NCBI RefSeq assembly: GCF_015265475.1
Contig: NZ_CP054493.1
Span: 2,232,001-2,296,000, forward strand
DNA: 64,000 bases
Source of the DNA: Candidatus Sulfurimonas marisnigri
GTDB taxonomy: Bacteria > Campylobacterota > Campylobacteria > Campylobacterales > Sulfurimonadaceae
Direction of reading: 5' to 3'
In this document: positions 54,871-63,967 of the stretch, in pieces
How the letters are laid out: each line of letters begins with the position of its first letter
Numbering within the stretch: the first letter of the stretch is position 1
Program-made: the position numbers and the translations under genes
Notes under the pieces: generated by a model
What the model was told of the DNA's origin: nothing
Database searches by the model: none
What the model saw: only the letters and a program-made list of their open reading frames with translations

Positions 54871-55476
54871 TTAATTGTAAAAAAGGTTTATAAACATCAT
54901 TATACCAAAGCCAAACAAGATAATTGATGATACTAAACTAATCCAATGCGACACTCTTTGCGATATTTTATGTCTGCTTCTATGTACCAAATAAGGCATA
55001 AGAGTTATCCATAAAAGTATTGCACTAAGCATACCAAAGAGTGTAATAAACGGATTTAGTTCTTTACCAGCTATGTAGCCAGAAACACTAAACCAAAACC
55101 CTACAGTGTATGGGTTTACAGATGTTAATATATACCCTTTTAGGTACAGTTTCATACTACTTTTCTTTGCGACCTGCTGTATTGGTATATCAATTTTTGT
55201 ATCTCTATTTTTATATATGGTGTAGGCTAAATATATTAAAAAAACTCCTCCAAAAAGAGACAAACCATTCAAAATTTCTGGTTGATTCACATAAATCATT
55301 AATCCAAACATAATTAAAAATAGATACGTTATGTCAGAGCTCATCGCCCCAAGCCCTATAATGACACCATTTTTGTATCTCTTAACAGACTCATTCATAA
55401 TAAGAATATTTATAGGCCCCAATGGAACTGCAGCACCTAAGCCTAGTAAAAAACCTTCCATATATGATAAAACCAT
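54871..55476 (-). CDS. LysE-family translocator
   Basis: A 201-residue membrane protein with six predicted helices. The LysE/RhtB marks GLGAAVPLGPINILIMNESV (12-31) and NPYTVGFWFSVSGY (about 116-129) are present. Family members export amino acids or related solutes, but the substrate cannot be told. It is inserted, relative to the C. jejuni order I recall, between addA (4-base gap) and rplM. Confidence 0.88.
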   Translation of the reverse strand: MVLSYMEGFLLGLGAAVPLGPINILIMNESVKRYKNGVIIGLGAMSSDITYLFLIMFGLMIYVNQPEILNGLSLFGGVFLIYLAYTIYKNRDTKIDIPIQQVAKKSSMKLYLKGYILTSVNPYTVGFWFSVSGYIAGKELNPFITLFGMLSAILLWITLMPYLVHRSRHKISQRVSHWISLVSSIILFGFGIMMFINLFYN

Positions 55477-55480
55477 TTAG

Positions 55481-58216
55481 TTATACACTTACTATTTTTA
55501 TTTCATTTTTTAAGAGATAGCATATATAGCCATCTACATCTTCACCTGTAATCTCTTTAATGGCTTTAACGTAGTAACGAACTTGTTTTAAGTGATGCTC
55601 ACTATAAGATGCAGAACTTTTATAGTCTATAATATTCCAACTCCCAAACAGGCTTTCTTGTGTGTCGCTTTTTACCAATAAGTCTATATATCTCAAGTTA
55701 TTTTTATATCTAATCGCTTGTTCTCTGTAACATTCTCCACTAGAGAGAGTCTTGAATTTATCATTTTGTAAAAGGAGTTTAGCACGGTTTTCTATATCCA
55801 GCACCTCTTCATCTTCCAAAGAGTGTCCGTATTTATTTATCATCATATCTTTGGCATTTATAATGTTTTCTTCGCGAAACTCTCCCAACATCTCCAACAT
55901 ATAGTGCATAGCAAGACCAAAGTTTATAGACTTTAAATCTTCCTCTTTATCATCTTCTAGTTTTAAAATATCACTTTGAGTTCCGTAATAAAGATTTTTA
56001 TACTCCAAAGCTTTAAATTCCTCTTTACATGTAGAAATATTTGAAGAGTTTGTACATGTAAGCGTTCCACTCTTCTTACATGTAAGGTCTAAAATCTCAA
56101 ATATCGAGCCTTTTGATTTCATAATTACAATAAGATTGTCTCGCGCTCTTGTAAATGCAACATACAGAGCATTTAAGCTGTCTTCACGGACTAAAGTCCT
56201 CTCTTTTGTCAGTGCATTAGCATACTGCTTATCTATTGCGTCACGACCCTTTATTCGGAGATAAATATTTTTCAAAGTTATATCATCATACTCATAAATT
56301 ATAGAATCTCTTGCGGGTGGCGCTTTTTTGAGTCTGTCCATAACTATGACATGTTCATACTCTAGCCCTTTTGATTTATGAACTGTAAGGACTCTTACAC
56401 CGTTGAGCTCAGACGCTGCGGCACTTGTATCTAAACGTTCATACTCAAAAAGCAGAGCTTCAATATCGCTATATTTTGAGATGGCATTTAAAAATCTAAT
56501 CAGGTTAAAATCATCGCTGAAAAGTTCATATTTTTCAATCACATCTTTAACTACATGTATAATCTTAACTTCGTTAAAATCAACTCTTTTAATACCCTTA
56601 ACATCTTGTGAGATAAGAGCAAAGAAGTTGTACATGTAGATATCTTCTCTAAAGTAAAGATACTTCAAATACTCCAAAATAGCTTTCACGCTTCTTTGGT
56701 TTATAAGCTTTGTTGTAGTCTCTGTTACAACCTCTATATTTTGAGTATTTAAAGCCTGTTTAACCTCTCCACCGTCACCGTTTGTTGCACATAAGATTGC
56801 TATTTCATTTATGTTTGCGCCATTACTAAGAAGTCTTTGAACCTGTGTTGTGACCTCTTGCAGTAGTTCGTCATTATGGATAACTTCAACATAACCGCCA
56901 CTTGCTTCTGGTCGCACTAACTGAGGAGAGTAGTTTTTTATCTTCTCAATAAAAGCACTGTTTACAAACTCAATAACCTCTTTTTGTGAACGGTAGTTTG
57001 TTAGAAGTTTTTCTACATGTGTGTTATTTTCCTCTTGAACAGTTCCAAACAGAGATGAAACACCGCCTCGAAACCTATAAATAGACTGCTTAACATCTCC
57101 AACAAAAAAGAAACTCCCGTTGTCAAAAATTCCATTTCCTGAGGTAATCTCATTTATAAGCGGCTTCATAATTTCATACTGCAAAATACTTGTGTCTTGA
57201 AACTCATCCAGCAACATATGCTCTATTTGTGAGTCAAGCCTAAAGTATAAGAACTCACTGTCGTCAATCAGATTTAAAATCTCATAAACCAAGTATGTGA
57301 CATCAGAAAAACTAAGTTCGCTGTCATCCATGTAGAGAGCTTTTTTGCTCTTTGCGTAGATGTCAACCAGCTCTTTTATACCAAAGAAAAAGTTCTGCTC
57401 TTTTGCACGGTTTTGATTTTTTACAGCCTCTTGAATTTTGAGTAGCAAATCATCCATAACAGGGGTAAAGCACTTTTTAAAAGTACTGTAATCAAGTGAC
57501 TCTCTTGCTATCCAAGCCTTTTGGCTGAGTTCATAAAAGTTTTCTGCTTCTACTGATTTTATAGCGGTTTTCGAAGCTGCTTCACAGGACTCAACGAGTG
57601 CTCTGAGCTCTGACATGTAAAGCATAGCCTCCTCCTCGAACTGCAGATAGTTTTGCTTTGAAAACTCCATATCTTTAAGCTCTGAAAACTTCACATAAAA
57701 CTCATCCAAAAGTGTAAATATATCTGTAAGTCGTTTTTTTGAAGAGAGCGATAATGCTACCAGAGTCTCTTTTTTACCTGCAACTGTCACCTCTTTTAAA
57801 AATCTAGAAAGTAGTTTAAGCTCGTGTTGGGATGCAAAAGTAGAGAAGTCAGGCATCAAAGAGGCATACAGAGAAAACTTTCTTAGTATCTGCGTGAAAA
57901 AGCTGTCAATCGTCATGATTTTTGTATGTGAATTTAAAAACTCATTTAGAATTCTTTGGCGGTTCTCAAGCAGGAACTCGCGCGGCAACTCTGTTACTTT
58001 GACTATCTCATCAAGCTCTCCACGATTCTCAAGCTCTTCGAGAGTTGAAACAACTCTCTCCTGCATCTCACTAGCTGCCTTGTTTGTAAAAGTAAGGGCT
58101 AAAATCTTAGATGGTGAGGCACCCTGAAATAGCAGACTAAGGTAACGGACAACAAGCATAAATGTTTTTCCGCTTCCTGCACTCGCTTCATAAGCTAGAT
58201 TATTTACAAATGCCAT
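55481..58216 (-). CDS. addA: AddA helicase-nuclease of the AddAB recombination complex
   Basis: A 911-residue UvrD-type helicase with a C-terminal RecB-like nuclease. Walker A is ASAGSGKT (11-18), LTFTNKAASEMQERV is motif Ia, LLDEFQDTS motif II, and VLTVHKSKGLEYEHVIVMD motif V. The nuclease residues are in RYIDLLVK...WNIIDYKSS...QVRYYVKAI (about 847-895). It processes double-strand ends for RecA loading together with AddB. Its ATG overlaps the addB stop (TAATG). The gene contains six TACATGTA palindromes. Confidence 0.92.
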   Translation of the reverse strand: MAFVNNLAYEASAGSGKTFMLVVRYLSLLFQGASPSKILALTFTNKAASEMQERVVSTLEELENRGELDEIVKVTELPREFLLENRQRILNEFLNSHTKIMTIDSFFTQILRKFSLYASLMPDFSTFASQHELKLLSRFLKEVTVAGKKETLVALSLSSKKRLTDIFTLLDEFYVKFSELKDMEFSKQNYLQFEEEAMLYMSELRALVESCEAASKTAIKSVEAENFYELSQKAWIARESLDYSTFKKCFTPVMDDLLLKIQEAVKNQNRAKEQNFFFGIKELVDIYAKSKKALYMDDSELSFSDVTYLVYEILNLIDDSEFLYFRLDSQIEHMLLDEFQDTSILQYEIMKPLINEITSGNGIFDNGSFFFVGDVKQSIYRFRGGVSSLFGTVQEENNTHVEKLLTNYRSQKEVIEFVNSAFIEKIKNYSPQLVRPEASGGYVEVIHNDELLQEVTTQVQRLLSNGANINEIAILCATNGDGGEVKQALNTQNIEVVTETTTKLINQRSVKAILEYLKYLYFREDIYMYNFFALISQDVKGIKRVDFNEVKIIHVVKDVIEKYELFSDDFNLIRFLNAISKYSDIEALLFEYERLDTSAAASELNGVRVLTVHKSKGLEYEHVIVMDRLKKAPPARDSIIYEYDDITLKNIYLRIKGRDAIDKQYANALTKERTLVREDSLNALYVAFTRARDNLIVIMKSKGSIFEILDLTCKKSGTLTCTNSSNISTCKEEFKALEYKNLYYGTQSDILKLEDDKEEDLKSINFGLAMHYMLEMLGEFREENIINAKDMMINKYGHSLEDEEVLDIENRAKLLLQNDKFKTLSSGECYREQAIRYKNNLRYIDLLVKSDTQESLFGSWNIIDYKSSASYSEHHLKQVRYYVKAIKEITGEDVDGYICYLLKNEIKIVSV

Positions 58217-60856
58217 TACTCTCTACCACACATTACTTTATAATCACAAAACAAGCAGTTTTTCAAATCTTCACATTTTTCAAAATTTACATCTTCTATG
58301 TTGAGCAAATCTTTTATATTTGATTCCAAAACTGCTAACTTCTCTTGCAAAAAAGCCTCATTTACAATTTTGGACTCTTTAAGGTCATAGTATCCACACC
58401 CGACAACATTGCCTAATCCACCAGCTAACAAGTAGTAAAATTCGAGTTGGAAGTCTGTTGCTTCTGTAAAGTTTTTCTCTGTATAAAGAGGGTATTTTCC
58501 AGTTTTATAGTCAAGTACAAATATCTCATTGGCACGTTTATCTATTCGGTCTATCTGCCCAGCCAATGTTATTCCTGCAAAGGTACATTCCATACTCTCT
58601 TCGCATTTATAAACTTCCCAGCCATCAGCAAATCTTTTAACTTCCTCTTCACAAAACTTGTCCAGATTTCTTTTTTGTATAGCTATTAAATACTTCTCTA
58701 ACTCACTCTCTCCACAAGCATCATCAAGCTCTACATGTAGATTTTTTTTGAGCTCATCTACGTTGGAGTAACTGCTCTTTTTCGTGTAGAGTTCTTTTAG
58801 CGCTTCATGTACATCTAAACCAATTTCAAACTCTTTAGGCATATCTTTTGGTATCTCATGTCCATAAATATGTTTGATATATCTGTAATAGTATTTTCTT
58901 TTACATGTAAGAAAGTTTTTAAGTCTTGTAGCTGATAGTTTTTGATTTTTAAAACTATACTCGAGCTTTATCTCTTCCTCTTCTTTTGCTGACGTAGTCT
59001 TTTTCTCAAACAAAATATTTGCATAACCAGATTCTACATGTAGAGTTTTCTCTTTAATCCCTAGCTGCTTTAAAAACCTTGAACCTGAGCTGTCGCTTGA
59101 TTTTACAAATGAGATTGCAACCTCTTTACTTCTAATGATTAGCATCTCATAGTAGTGTTTTTGAAGGTTTTCTCTATCACTCATAGTAGGAAGGTTCGCC
59201 ATCTCTCTTATGCTTGTGTTTAAAAACATATCTTTGTCGCTTTTTTTTGGCACATTGGAGTCGCTAAAGTCAACTATTACAACCGCATCAAACCTAACTG
59301 AACGAGTCTCTAAAACACCCATAACAGTTATTTTTCCACCTCTTACATCATCCATAGTTCTACTTGCCAACCTCTGCAAGAAAACTGAAAGTAGAGATTT
59401 CACACCCATCTCTCTCATATATGGCAATATATTTTTAAAACTGTAAAGCTCTTCGTCAAATATTTTTATCTCTTTTTTGTTTGAAAATCTCTCTTTATAC
59501 TCTCTCAAAAACACTAAGATATCTACCTCGTGACTTTTTTTGTAGTATATACTTCGAAGCAACATGTAGAACTCATCACCAACTCTCTCCAGCCTAGCTT
59601 CATTCTCTTTTGAATCTTGGTCTATGAACTTACATGTAGAGTCTAGTTTTTCATAAATCTTTGTTTTGTTAAACGGTTCACCCATTGCAAAGTTAAAGTT
59701 TGATTTTTCATCGAAAGCTTTAAGCATTGGAGCAAATTTTTCATCTGGGAGTATAACTGCTATATTTTCAGGTTTATGTCCGCTTTTAATAAAGTCATAT
59801 ATCTTTTTTTGCACAAATGCGACTTGCAGCATTGTCTCACTGAAAGATTCACATGTAACATTTTTGTTTTGCTCTTGCTTGTGAGAACTAACTATCCTGC
59901 TCTCGTTTAAAGATATTTTATACTCGAAACCTTCCTCCAAAACTATACCTAACTCTAAGAATTTACTCTGCATTTTAGAATTAAACTTAGTAGTATTAAA
60001 CACTACATGTACCGTGCTAAACTCACAACATTTTTGTAAAAGCTCCAGTTCAAAGTTTGTTAAATGGCCATCTACATGTAAGATTATATTTTTATGGGTT
60101 TTCGCATATGCTTCGTTGAAGTTGTAGAGTTTTGCTAAAAATATTTTATCTAAGAGTTTTCTCTCACTGCACAAGAGTTCATATCTTTTGTACAGCTCCT
60201 GTAAAATTGTTATATGCTCCTCATACTCACCGTAAATATCTGAGGTATCCAATCTCTTTATGTCGTACAGCTCAGCACTTAGCTCTTCAAAAAATTTAAA
60301 AATATATGAACTGTTTTTAGTAAATGTGAAAAAGTTTCTCTGGATTTGAAGTTTCGTAAATGCGTTAAAGTCTGAAGCTTCAAGGAGAAGTAAAACTCTG
60401 CTATCCGCATCAAGTGTTTTAAAATCTTTAACGATACATAACTTTGAGATAAAATCACTCATAGTAATAAAGTTTGGGAGAAAAAGAGTTGAGTTCTCTA
60501 TTGCCATCTGCTCTGCTCTTATTGCGCGGGCTGATGGCAAGACTATAGTTGAGTTATTCATAAAAGAATTATAGCTTAATATTCAAAAGCCTCTTTAGCT
60601 CTAGTGTCGGCTTTAACATTGTAAAATCTTTGAACATCTAGCACATTTGCTTTTGCCATAATATCCCATCTTCCCTCTTGTGGAAGTTTGATTGTGTTAA
60701 AAGTATAAATTCCATTTTCTACTGATGGGTTAATCAACTCTTGGTCATGCTTATGGTTATTTGGTCTTGTTACAATAACTTTTATCTTTGCACTGTTTAC
60801 CGGTTGAGAGTTTACGTCCGTAACTCTATATTTTATTGTTGAACCCTCTACATGTA
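56036..60856. repeat. dense cluster of TACATGTA palindromes
   Basis: Twelve copies of TACATGTA start at 56036, 56053, 56077, 56552, 56631, 58732, 58902, 59035, 59631, 60004, 60073 and 60849, mostly inside addA and addB. At least 28 occur in the whole window, and eight carry the longer CTACATGTAG. They are counted by eye. Confidence 0.7.
58216..60561 (-). CDS. addB: AddB-like nuclease subunit of the AddAB complex
   Basis: A 781-residue AddB with a degraded helicase-like N-terminus (VLPSARAIRAEQMA replaces a good Walker A) and an active C-terminal nuclease. GQIDRIDKRANEIFVLDYKTGKYP (in part, about 675-700) gives the D...DYK nuclease triad, with a Gln-rich helix after it. C568-type LTCKRKYYYRYI and the final CEDLKNCLFCDYKVMCG supply four cysteines for a 4Fe-4S staple as in B. 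subtilis AddB. The short length is typical of Campylobacterota. It is followed by addA; FixH lies 14 bases upstream. Six TACATGTA sites lie within it. Confidence 0.88.
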   Translation of the reverse strand: MNNSTIVLPSARAIRAEQMAIENSTLFLPNFITMSDFISKLCIVKDFKTLDADSRVLLLLEASDFNAFTKLQIQRNFFTFTKNSSYIFKFFEELSAELYDIKRLDTSDIYGEYEEHITILQELYKRYELLCSERKLLDKIFLAKLYNFNEAYAKTHKNIILHVDGHLTNFELELLQKCCEFSTVHVVFNTTKFNSKMQSKFLELGIVLEEGFEYKISLNESRIVSSHKQEQNKNVTCESFSETMLQVAFVQKKIYDFIKSGHKPENIAVILPDEKFAPMLKAFDEKSNFNFAMGEPFNKTKIYEKLDSTCKFIDQDSKENEARLERVGDEFYMLLRSIYYKKSHEVDILVFLREYKERFSNKKEIKIFDEELYSFKNILPYMREMGVKSLLSVFLQRLASRTMDDVRGGKITVMGVLETRSVRFDAVVIVDFSDSNVPKKSDKDMFLNTSIREMANLPTMSDRENLQKHYYEMLIIRSKEVAISFVKSSDSSGSRFLKQLGIKEKTLHVESGYANILFEKKTTSAKEEEEIKLEYSFKNQKLSATRLKNFLTCKRKYYYRYIKHIYGHEIPKDMPKEFEIGLDVHEALKELYTKKSSYSNVDELKKNLHVELDDACGESELEKYLIAIQKRNLDKFCEEEVKRFADGWEVYKCEESMECTFAGITLAGQIDRIDKRANEIFVLDYKTGKYPLYTEKNFTEATDFQLEFYYLLAGGLGNVVGCGYYDLKESKIVNEAFLQEKLAVLESNIKDLLNIEDVNFEKCEDLKNCLFCDYKVMCGRE

Positions 60857-61082
60857 GAGCGTCAGTTATATACTCAATCTTATATTTTTCATCAAATGCA
60901 ATCTTTGCTTGTATTAACTCATTTGCTTTTGCATCAGCTTCATGGTAGCCCATCATATAAGTATCGCTATTCTCAACAGGAAGTGTATTTGCAACAACAA
61001 CAGTTACTATGCAAGCACTAAATACAAGCATTATTGATATACCAATTGCGTATGGCCAAATTCTACCGTTAGCTAAGCTCAT
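60576..61082 (-). CDS. FixH-family membrane protein
   Basis: A 168-residue FixH/CcoH-like protein with one N-terminal membrane helix (about 10-31) and a periplasmic beta domain (about 75-160, EGSTIKYRVTDVNSQPVNSA, EGRWDIMAKANV). FixH helps assemble cbb3 oxidase or its copper site, and the gene sits in the ccoNOQP operon. It overlaps the TPM gene upstream by 14 bases. MMGYHEADAKANE is typical of the family. Confidence 0.82.
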   Translation of the reverse strand: MSLANGRIWPYAIGISIMLVFSACIVTVVVANTLPVENSDTYMMGYHEADAKANELIQAKIAFDEKYKIEYITDALHVEGSTIKYRVTDVNSQPVNSAKIKVIVTRPNNHKHDQELINPSVENGIYTFNTIKLPQEGRWDIMAKANVLDVQRFYNVKADTRAKEAFEY

Positions 61083-61755
61083 TTTTTTTCCTTATAAAAT
61101 ATAGTTTTCTTTTAATATACAAGACTATACCATAAACAATAATGCCGTAAAACAATACTTTCACGAGTAAAATACTGTTTTGATTAGCATTGCCGACTGC
61201 ATTTTGCAAAACTACATTTTTACTTTCTGCTATCTGTTCTGCAATATCAGCGTAGCCGTTAAACATTGAACCGCTGTACTTTCCAAGCACTTCACCTTGT
61301 TTAGCTTTTTGAGCCAATAGAGGTAAGATTGTGCCACCACTTGTCATATCACTAAAATCCATATTCATCAAAGCGATTACAAAAGCTTGAACCGGTGATG
61401 ATATTGGACTTAAAATCTGTTTTTTATCGAAATACTTATATAAAGAGGGCTCACTTGCCAATATGTCCACTTTGGAGTCCATCTCTGAAAAGGTAAGCAA
61501 AACTGTAGGTTCACTGAAATCTTTCATCAACTCTTTTTCATAATCAACTATACGCATCTTATTTGGGAGCTCTTTAAGCATAATCAGCCTCAAAGATATT
61601 CCGGTTTTTTGATGTAGTTCATAACCCAGTTTTTCAATCTGTTCACCAAAAGCAGGATTGAAAATAACTTCATCTTTATATAAATATTGCGCCGTAAGTG
61701 ATGTGTTAAACAGTAACGTGAGGATGAGGGCCGCAAGCCCTCGTGAAAATTTCAA
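61069..61755 (-). CDS. TPM-domain membrane protein in the cbb3 operon
   Basis: A 228-residue protein when begun at TTG (61755), with AGGAA 6 bases before it; this gives signal peptide (M)KFSRGLAALILTLLFNTSLTA. A longer ATG start at 61836 would run through the 29-codon gene below and has no signal-like N-terminus. After the leader comes a TPM-like fold (about 25-155, FGEQIEKLGYELHQKTGISL), then a C-terminal membrane helix and a basic tail (VLYIKRKLYFIRKKNELS). TPM domains occur in photosystem-repair and BatE-like proteins. An analogous gene lies at this place in Campylobacter, as I recall. A role in oxidase maturation is inferred. Confidence 0.7.
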   Translation of the reverse strand: MKFSRGLAALILTLLFNTSLTAQYLYKDEVIFNPAFGEQIEKLGYELHQKTGISLRLIMLKELPNKMRIVDYEKELMKDFSEPTVLLTFSEMDSKVDILASEPSLYKYFDKKQILSPISSPVQAFVIALMNMDFSDMTSGGTILPLLAQKAKQGEVLGKYSGSMFNGYADIAEQIAESKNVVLQNAVGNANQNSILLVKVLFYGIIVYGIVLYIKRKLYFIRKKNELS

Positions 61756-61763
61756 AAAATTTC

Positions 61764-61853
61764 CTAACCAATATAGAGATGATTTGGTGTTAAAACAGCA
61801 TATGCAGTGTAAATTGCCATAATAACAAGGCCCCATGAAATTACTTTTTCCAT
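61764..61853 (-). CDS. 29-residue membrane miniprotein in the cbb3 operon
   Basis: A 29-codon frame starting MEKVISWGLVIMAIYTAYAV and ending NHLYIG. It is one transmembrane helix with a short polar tail. Its ATG overlaps the TAA of the DUF4006 gene by one base (TAATG), the same coupling used by other genes here, and the TPM gene starts 9 bases after it. Single-helix proteins such as CcoM and CcoS exist in cbb3 oxidase systems, so this may be an overlooked subunit. It is too short to name. Confidence 0.6.
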   Translation of the reverse strand: MEKVISWGLVIMAIYTAYAVLTPNHLYIG

Positions 61854-62068
61854 TATTTACTCCCTACATTTACTATATGGTCTTCAACTTTTGAACCAAA
61901 CATCTTTATAGACTTCTCATCTTTAACTTCATAAAAGTTTGTTGCACTTGCATTTTGTACACTAAGTCCCCAAGCTGATAAAACAATTAGGATTGTAAGT
62001 AGCAATACTGTCGCAATCAACATACCTGTTATACCATCCAGAGCAAATACACTTCTATTCTCATTCAT
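61853..62068 (-). CDS. DUF4006 family small membrane protein
   Basis: A 71-residue DUF4006 protein: NRSVFALDGITGMLIATVLL (4-23) begins the family motif and one membrane helix (about 15-36), followed by a periplasmic tail (ATNFYEVKDEKSIKMFGSKV). DUF4006 genes are found after ccoP in Campylobacterota, which suggests a cbb3 accessory function. It starts 10 bases after ccoP and overlaps the miniprotein gene below by one base. Confidence 0.82.
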   Translation of the reverse strand: MNENRSVFALDGITGMLIATVLLLTILIVLSAWGLSVQNASATNFYEVKDEKSIKMFGSKVEDHIVNVGSK

Positions 62069-62078
62069 ACCTGACTCC

Positions 62079-63008
62079 TTATTTATTCAAGCTGCTGATA
62101 TACGCACCAACAGCCTCTTTTTGTTTAGCATTAAGTCTATCGAACTTAGGCATTTCACCTATGGCACCTTTTTTACCATGAAGCAGAACATCCACAACAA
62201 GCCTAGTTGTAAATGTTGCAATGCTTGGAGCAACGTATTGTATGCCTTTACCATCAGTACCGTGACACATGGCACAAGTTCCTGCAAATATATCAGCACC
62301 CTCTCCGCTCATACCGTTTGCAACATAAAAAGAGACCATATTGATTTCCGCATCTGTAATTAGAGCACCACTGTTGCTATTGAAAAGACCATTACGATCT
62401 GGCATCGGAATTGACTGTTTAGGGTCTAGTAAATAGTTGTCAGAACCATTTTCTATTGCATATTTCACTGAGTCTACATTAATTCTTTTATTAAGGTTAG
62501 CCGCTTTTCCATCAATACCATCAGCACTGATACCATGGCATACTTTACACTCAGCCAAATATACAGATTCACCCATCTCTACTAATCTAGCACCGGTAAT
62601 ATCAGCGTATTTTGCTTCAAATTTAGCATTGTGAGCGGCTGTATCTTCATTATACTCACCAATTTGTGAATATGCATTTACAGGATAACCAATGGTCATA
62701 TACCACATTCCCCAAACCATAAGTATTAAGAACATAACAGCCCAACCCATAGGCAACTCATTTAAGTATTCACCGATACCATCCCAACTCTCTTCAACCA
62801 ACTGCCCATTCGCAGTGTCTGTTTGCATCTGACGAACATACTTGATTACAACAAAAACTGTAATTATTACTAGTGCTATTGCACCGGTAACTGCAAGCAT
62901 ATTGACGATATCACCATTTAAACCACCCTCTGAACCACCTATTGACAAGTAAGTCAATAGTATCATCACAGCAGCAAAGATAATCCCCCCAAGATAAAGC
63001 TTATTCAT
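62079..63008 (-). CDS. ccoP: cbb3-type cytochrome oxidase diheme subunit
   Basis: A 309-residue diheme cytochrome c subunit with CKVCH at 154-158 and CAMCH at 245-249. Two N-terminal helices (about 5-22 and 36-57) and a further one (about 88-107, WAVMFLILMVWGMWYMTIGY) anchor it. It passes electrons to the CcoO-CcoN core. It overlaps ccoQ by 4 bases and is followed by the DUF4006 gene. Confidence 0.94.
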   Translation of the reverse strand: MNKLYLGGIIFAAVMILLTYLSIGGSEGGLNGDIVNMLAVTGAIALVIITVFVVIKYVRQMQTDTANGQLVEESWDGIGEYLNELPMGWAVMFLILMVWGMWYMTIGYPVNAYSQIGEYNEDTAAHNAKFEAKYADITGARLVEMGESVYLAECKVCHGISADGIDGKAANLNKRINVDSVKYAIENGSDNYLLDPKQSIPMPDRNGLFNSNSGALITDAEINMVSFYVANGMSGEGADIFAGTCAMCHGTDGKGIQYVAPSIATFTTRLVVDVLLHGKKGAIGEMPKFDRLNAKQKEAVGAYISSLNK

Positions 63009-63244
63009 ATATCTCTCCTATTTCTCTTTATTCTACCCTCAAGGGGCACCTCGTCATCAGACATAGGTGACACCGGAGTATCATCTATATCATCTTTGAG
63101 TGCCATATTGCTAAAACTCTCATAGTCTATTCCATCTGCATCTTTTCTTTTTGTATATAAATGATATATATATGCATAAAGACCTATAACCAAAATAGTT
63201 ATTAGAGCAAAATATCCATAAGCTTGAAGTTGTGCAATATCCAC
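63005..63244 (-). CDS. ccoQ: cbb3-type cytochrome oxidase subunit CcoQ
   Basis: A 79-residue small subunit with one membrane helix (about 9-30, YGYFALITILVIGLYAYIYHLYTKRKDAD in part). The remainder is acidic and soluble (DDIDDTPVSPMSDDEVPLEGR). CcoQ stabilises the CcoNO-CcoP contact. It is coded between ccoO (13-base gap) and ccoP (4-base overlap). Confidence 0.9.
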   Translation of the reverse strand: MDIAQLQAYGYFALITILVIGLYAYIYHLYTKRKDADGIDYESFSNMALKDDIDDTPVSPMSDDEVPLEGRIKRNRRDI

Positions 63245-63257
63245 TACAAACCCCTAC

Positions 63258-63950
63258 TTATTGAAGACTATTCATGTAAGCAATAAGAGCAACTATTTCA
63301 GGAATATCTCCGTTAGCTACTGCATCTTTTACATCTTGATCTTTCATATCCGCCGCTATTACTTTTGCTTCAGCCAGAGCTAAAGCGTTTGCATCGGCAA
63401 CACTACTTCCCATTTTAACAACTTTTTTAGAGCCATCTTTCATAGGAACTTCTTTGTTATACGGAACTGAGAAGAATTGTGCAACAGTTAGTTGCTCTGC
63501 ATAAGCAGTATCTATATCAGTCTTATTTGTAAACATCCATTTATAAGCGGGCATAATAGAGCCTGGAACCACAGAAGCTGGATCTTTCATATGATTTTCA
63601 TGCCAGTCAGTAGTTCTATAATTACCTACGCGCATTAAATCTGGACCAGTTCTTTTTGAACCCCAAAGAAAAGGACGATCATAAGCATACTCACCACTTA
63701 ATGAATAATGTCCATAACGGTCAGTCTCTGACTTAAACGGACGAACAAGCTGTGAGTGACATGCATTACAACTGTTTTTAATATAAACATGACGGCCCGC
63801 TAACTCTAATGTAGAGTATGGAGCTGTACCGATTACAGGACGAGATGCTTGAGCAAAATTTGGTAATATTTCTACTAAACCAGCAAAAGCAATTACTACG
63901 AATACACCTACCGCAAAAAAGAACGGATGTTTTTCTAACCAATGAAACAT
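63258..63950 (-). CDS. ccoO: cbb3-type cytochrome oxidase monoheme subunit
   Basis: A 230-residue CcoO with an N-terminal helix (10-27) and CNACHSQLVRP (heme at 61-65). The following RYGHYSLSGEYAYDRPFLWG (about 77-96), RTGPDLMRVG and SIMPAYKWM segments are diagnostic; the methionine is the likely axial ligand. The C-terminus IVALIAYMNSLQ is typical. It follows ccoN by 17 bases. Confidence 0.95.
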   Translation of the reverse strand: MFHWLEKHPFFFAVGVFVVIAFAGLVEILPNFAQASRPVIGTAPYSTLELAGRHVYIKNSCNACHSQLVRPFKSETDRYGHYSLSGEYAYDRPFLWGSKRTGPDLMRVGNYRTTDWHENHMKDPASVVPGSIMPAYKWMFTNKTDIDTAYAEQLTVAQFFSVPYNKEVPMKDGSKKVVKMGSSVADANALALAEAKVIAADMKDQDVKDAVANGDIPEIVALIAYMNSLQ

Positions 63951-63967
63951 ATTATTATCCTTATCTT

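Noticed and set aside
61756-61836. ATG start at 61836 for the TPM protein
   Set aside because: The extra 27 residues are Cys-rich, unlike a signal peptide, and overlap the coupled miniprotein frame; TTG at 61755 has a good ribosome site and signal peptide.
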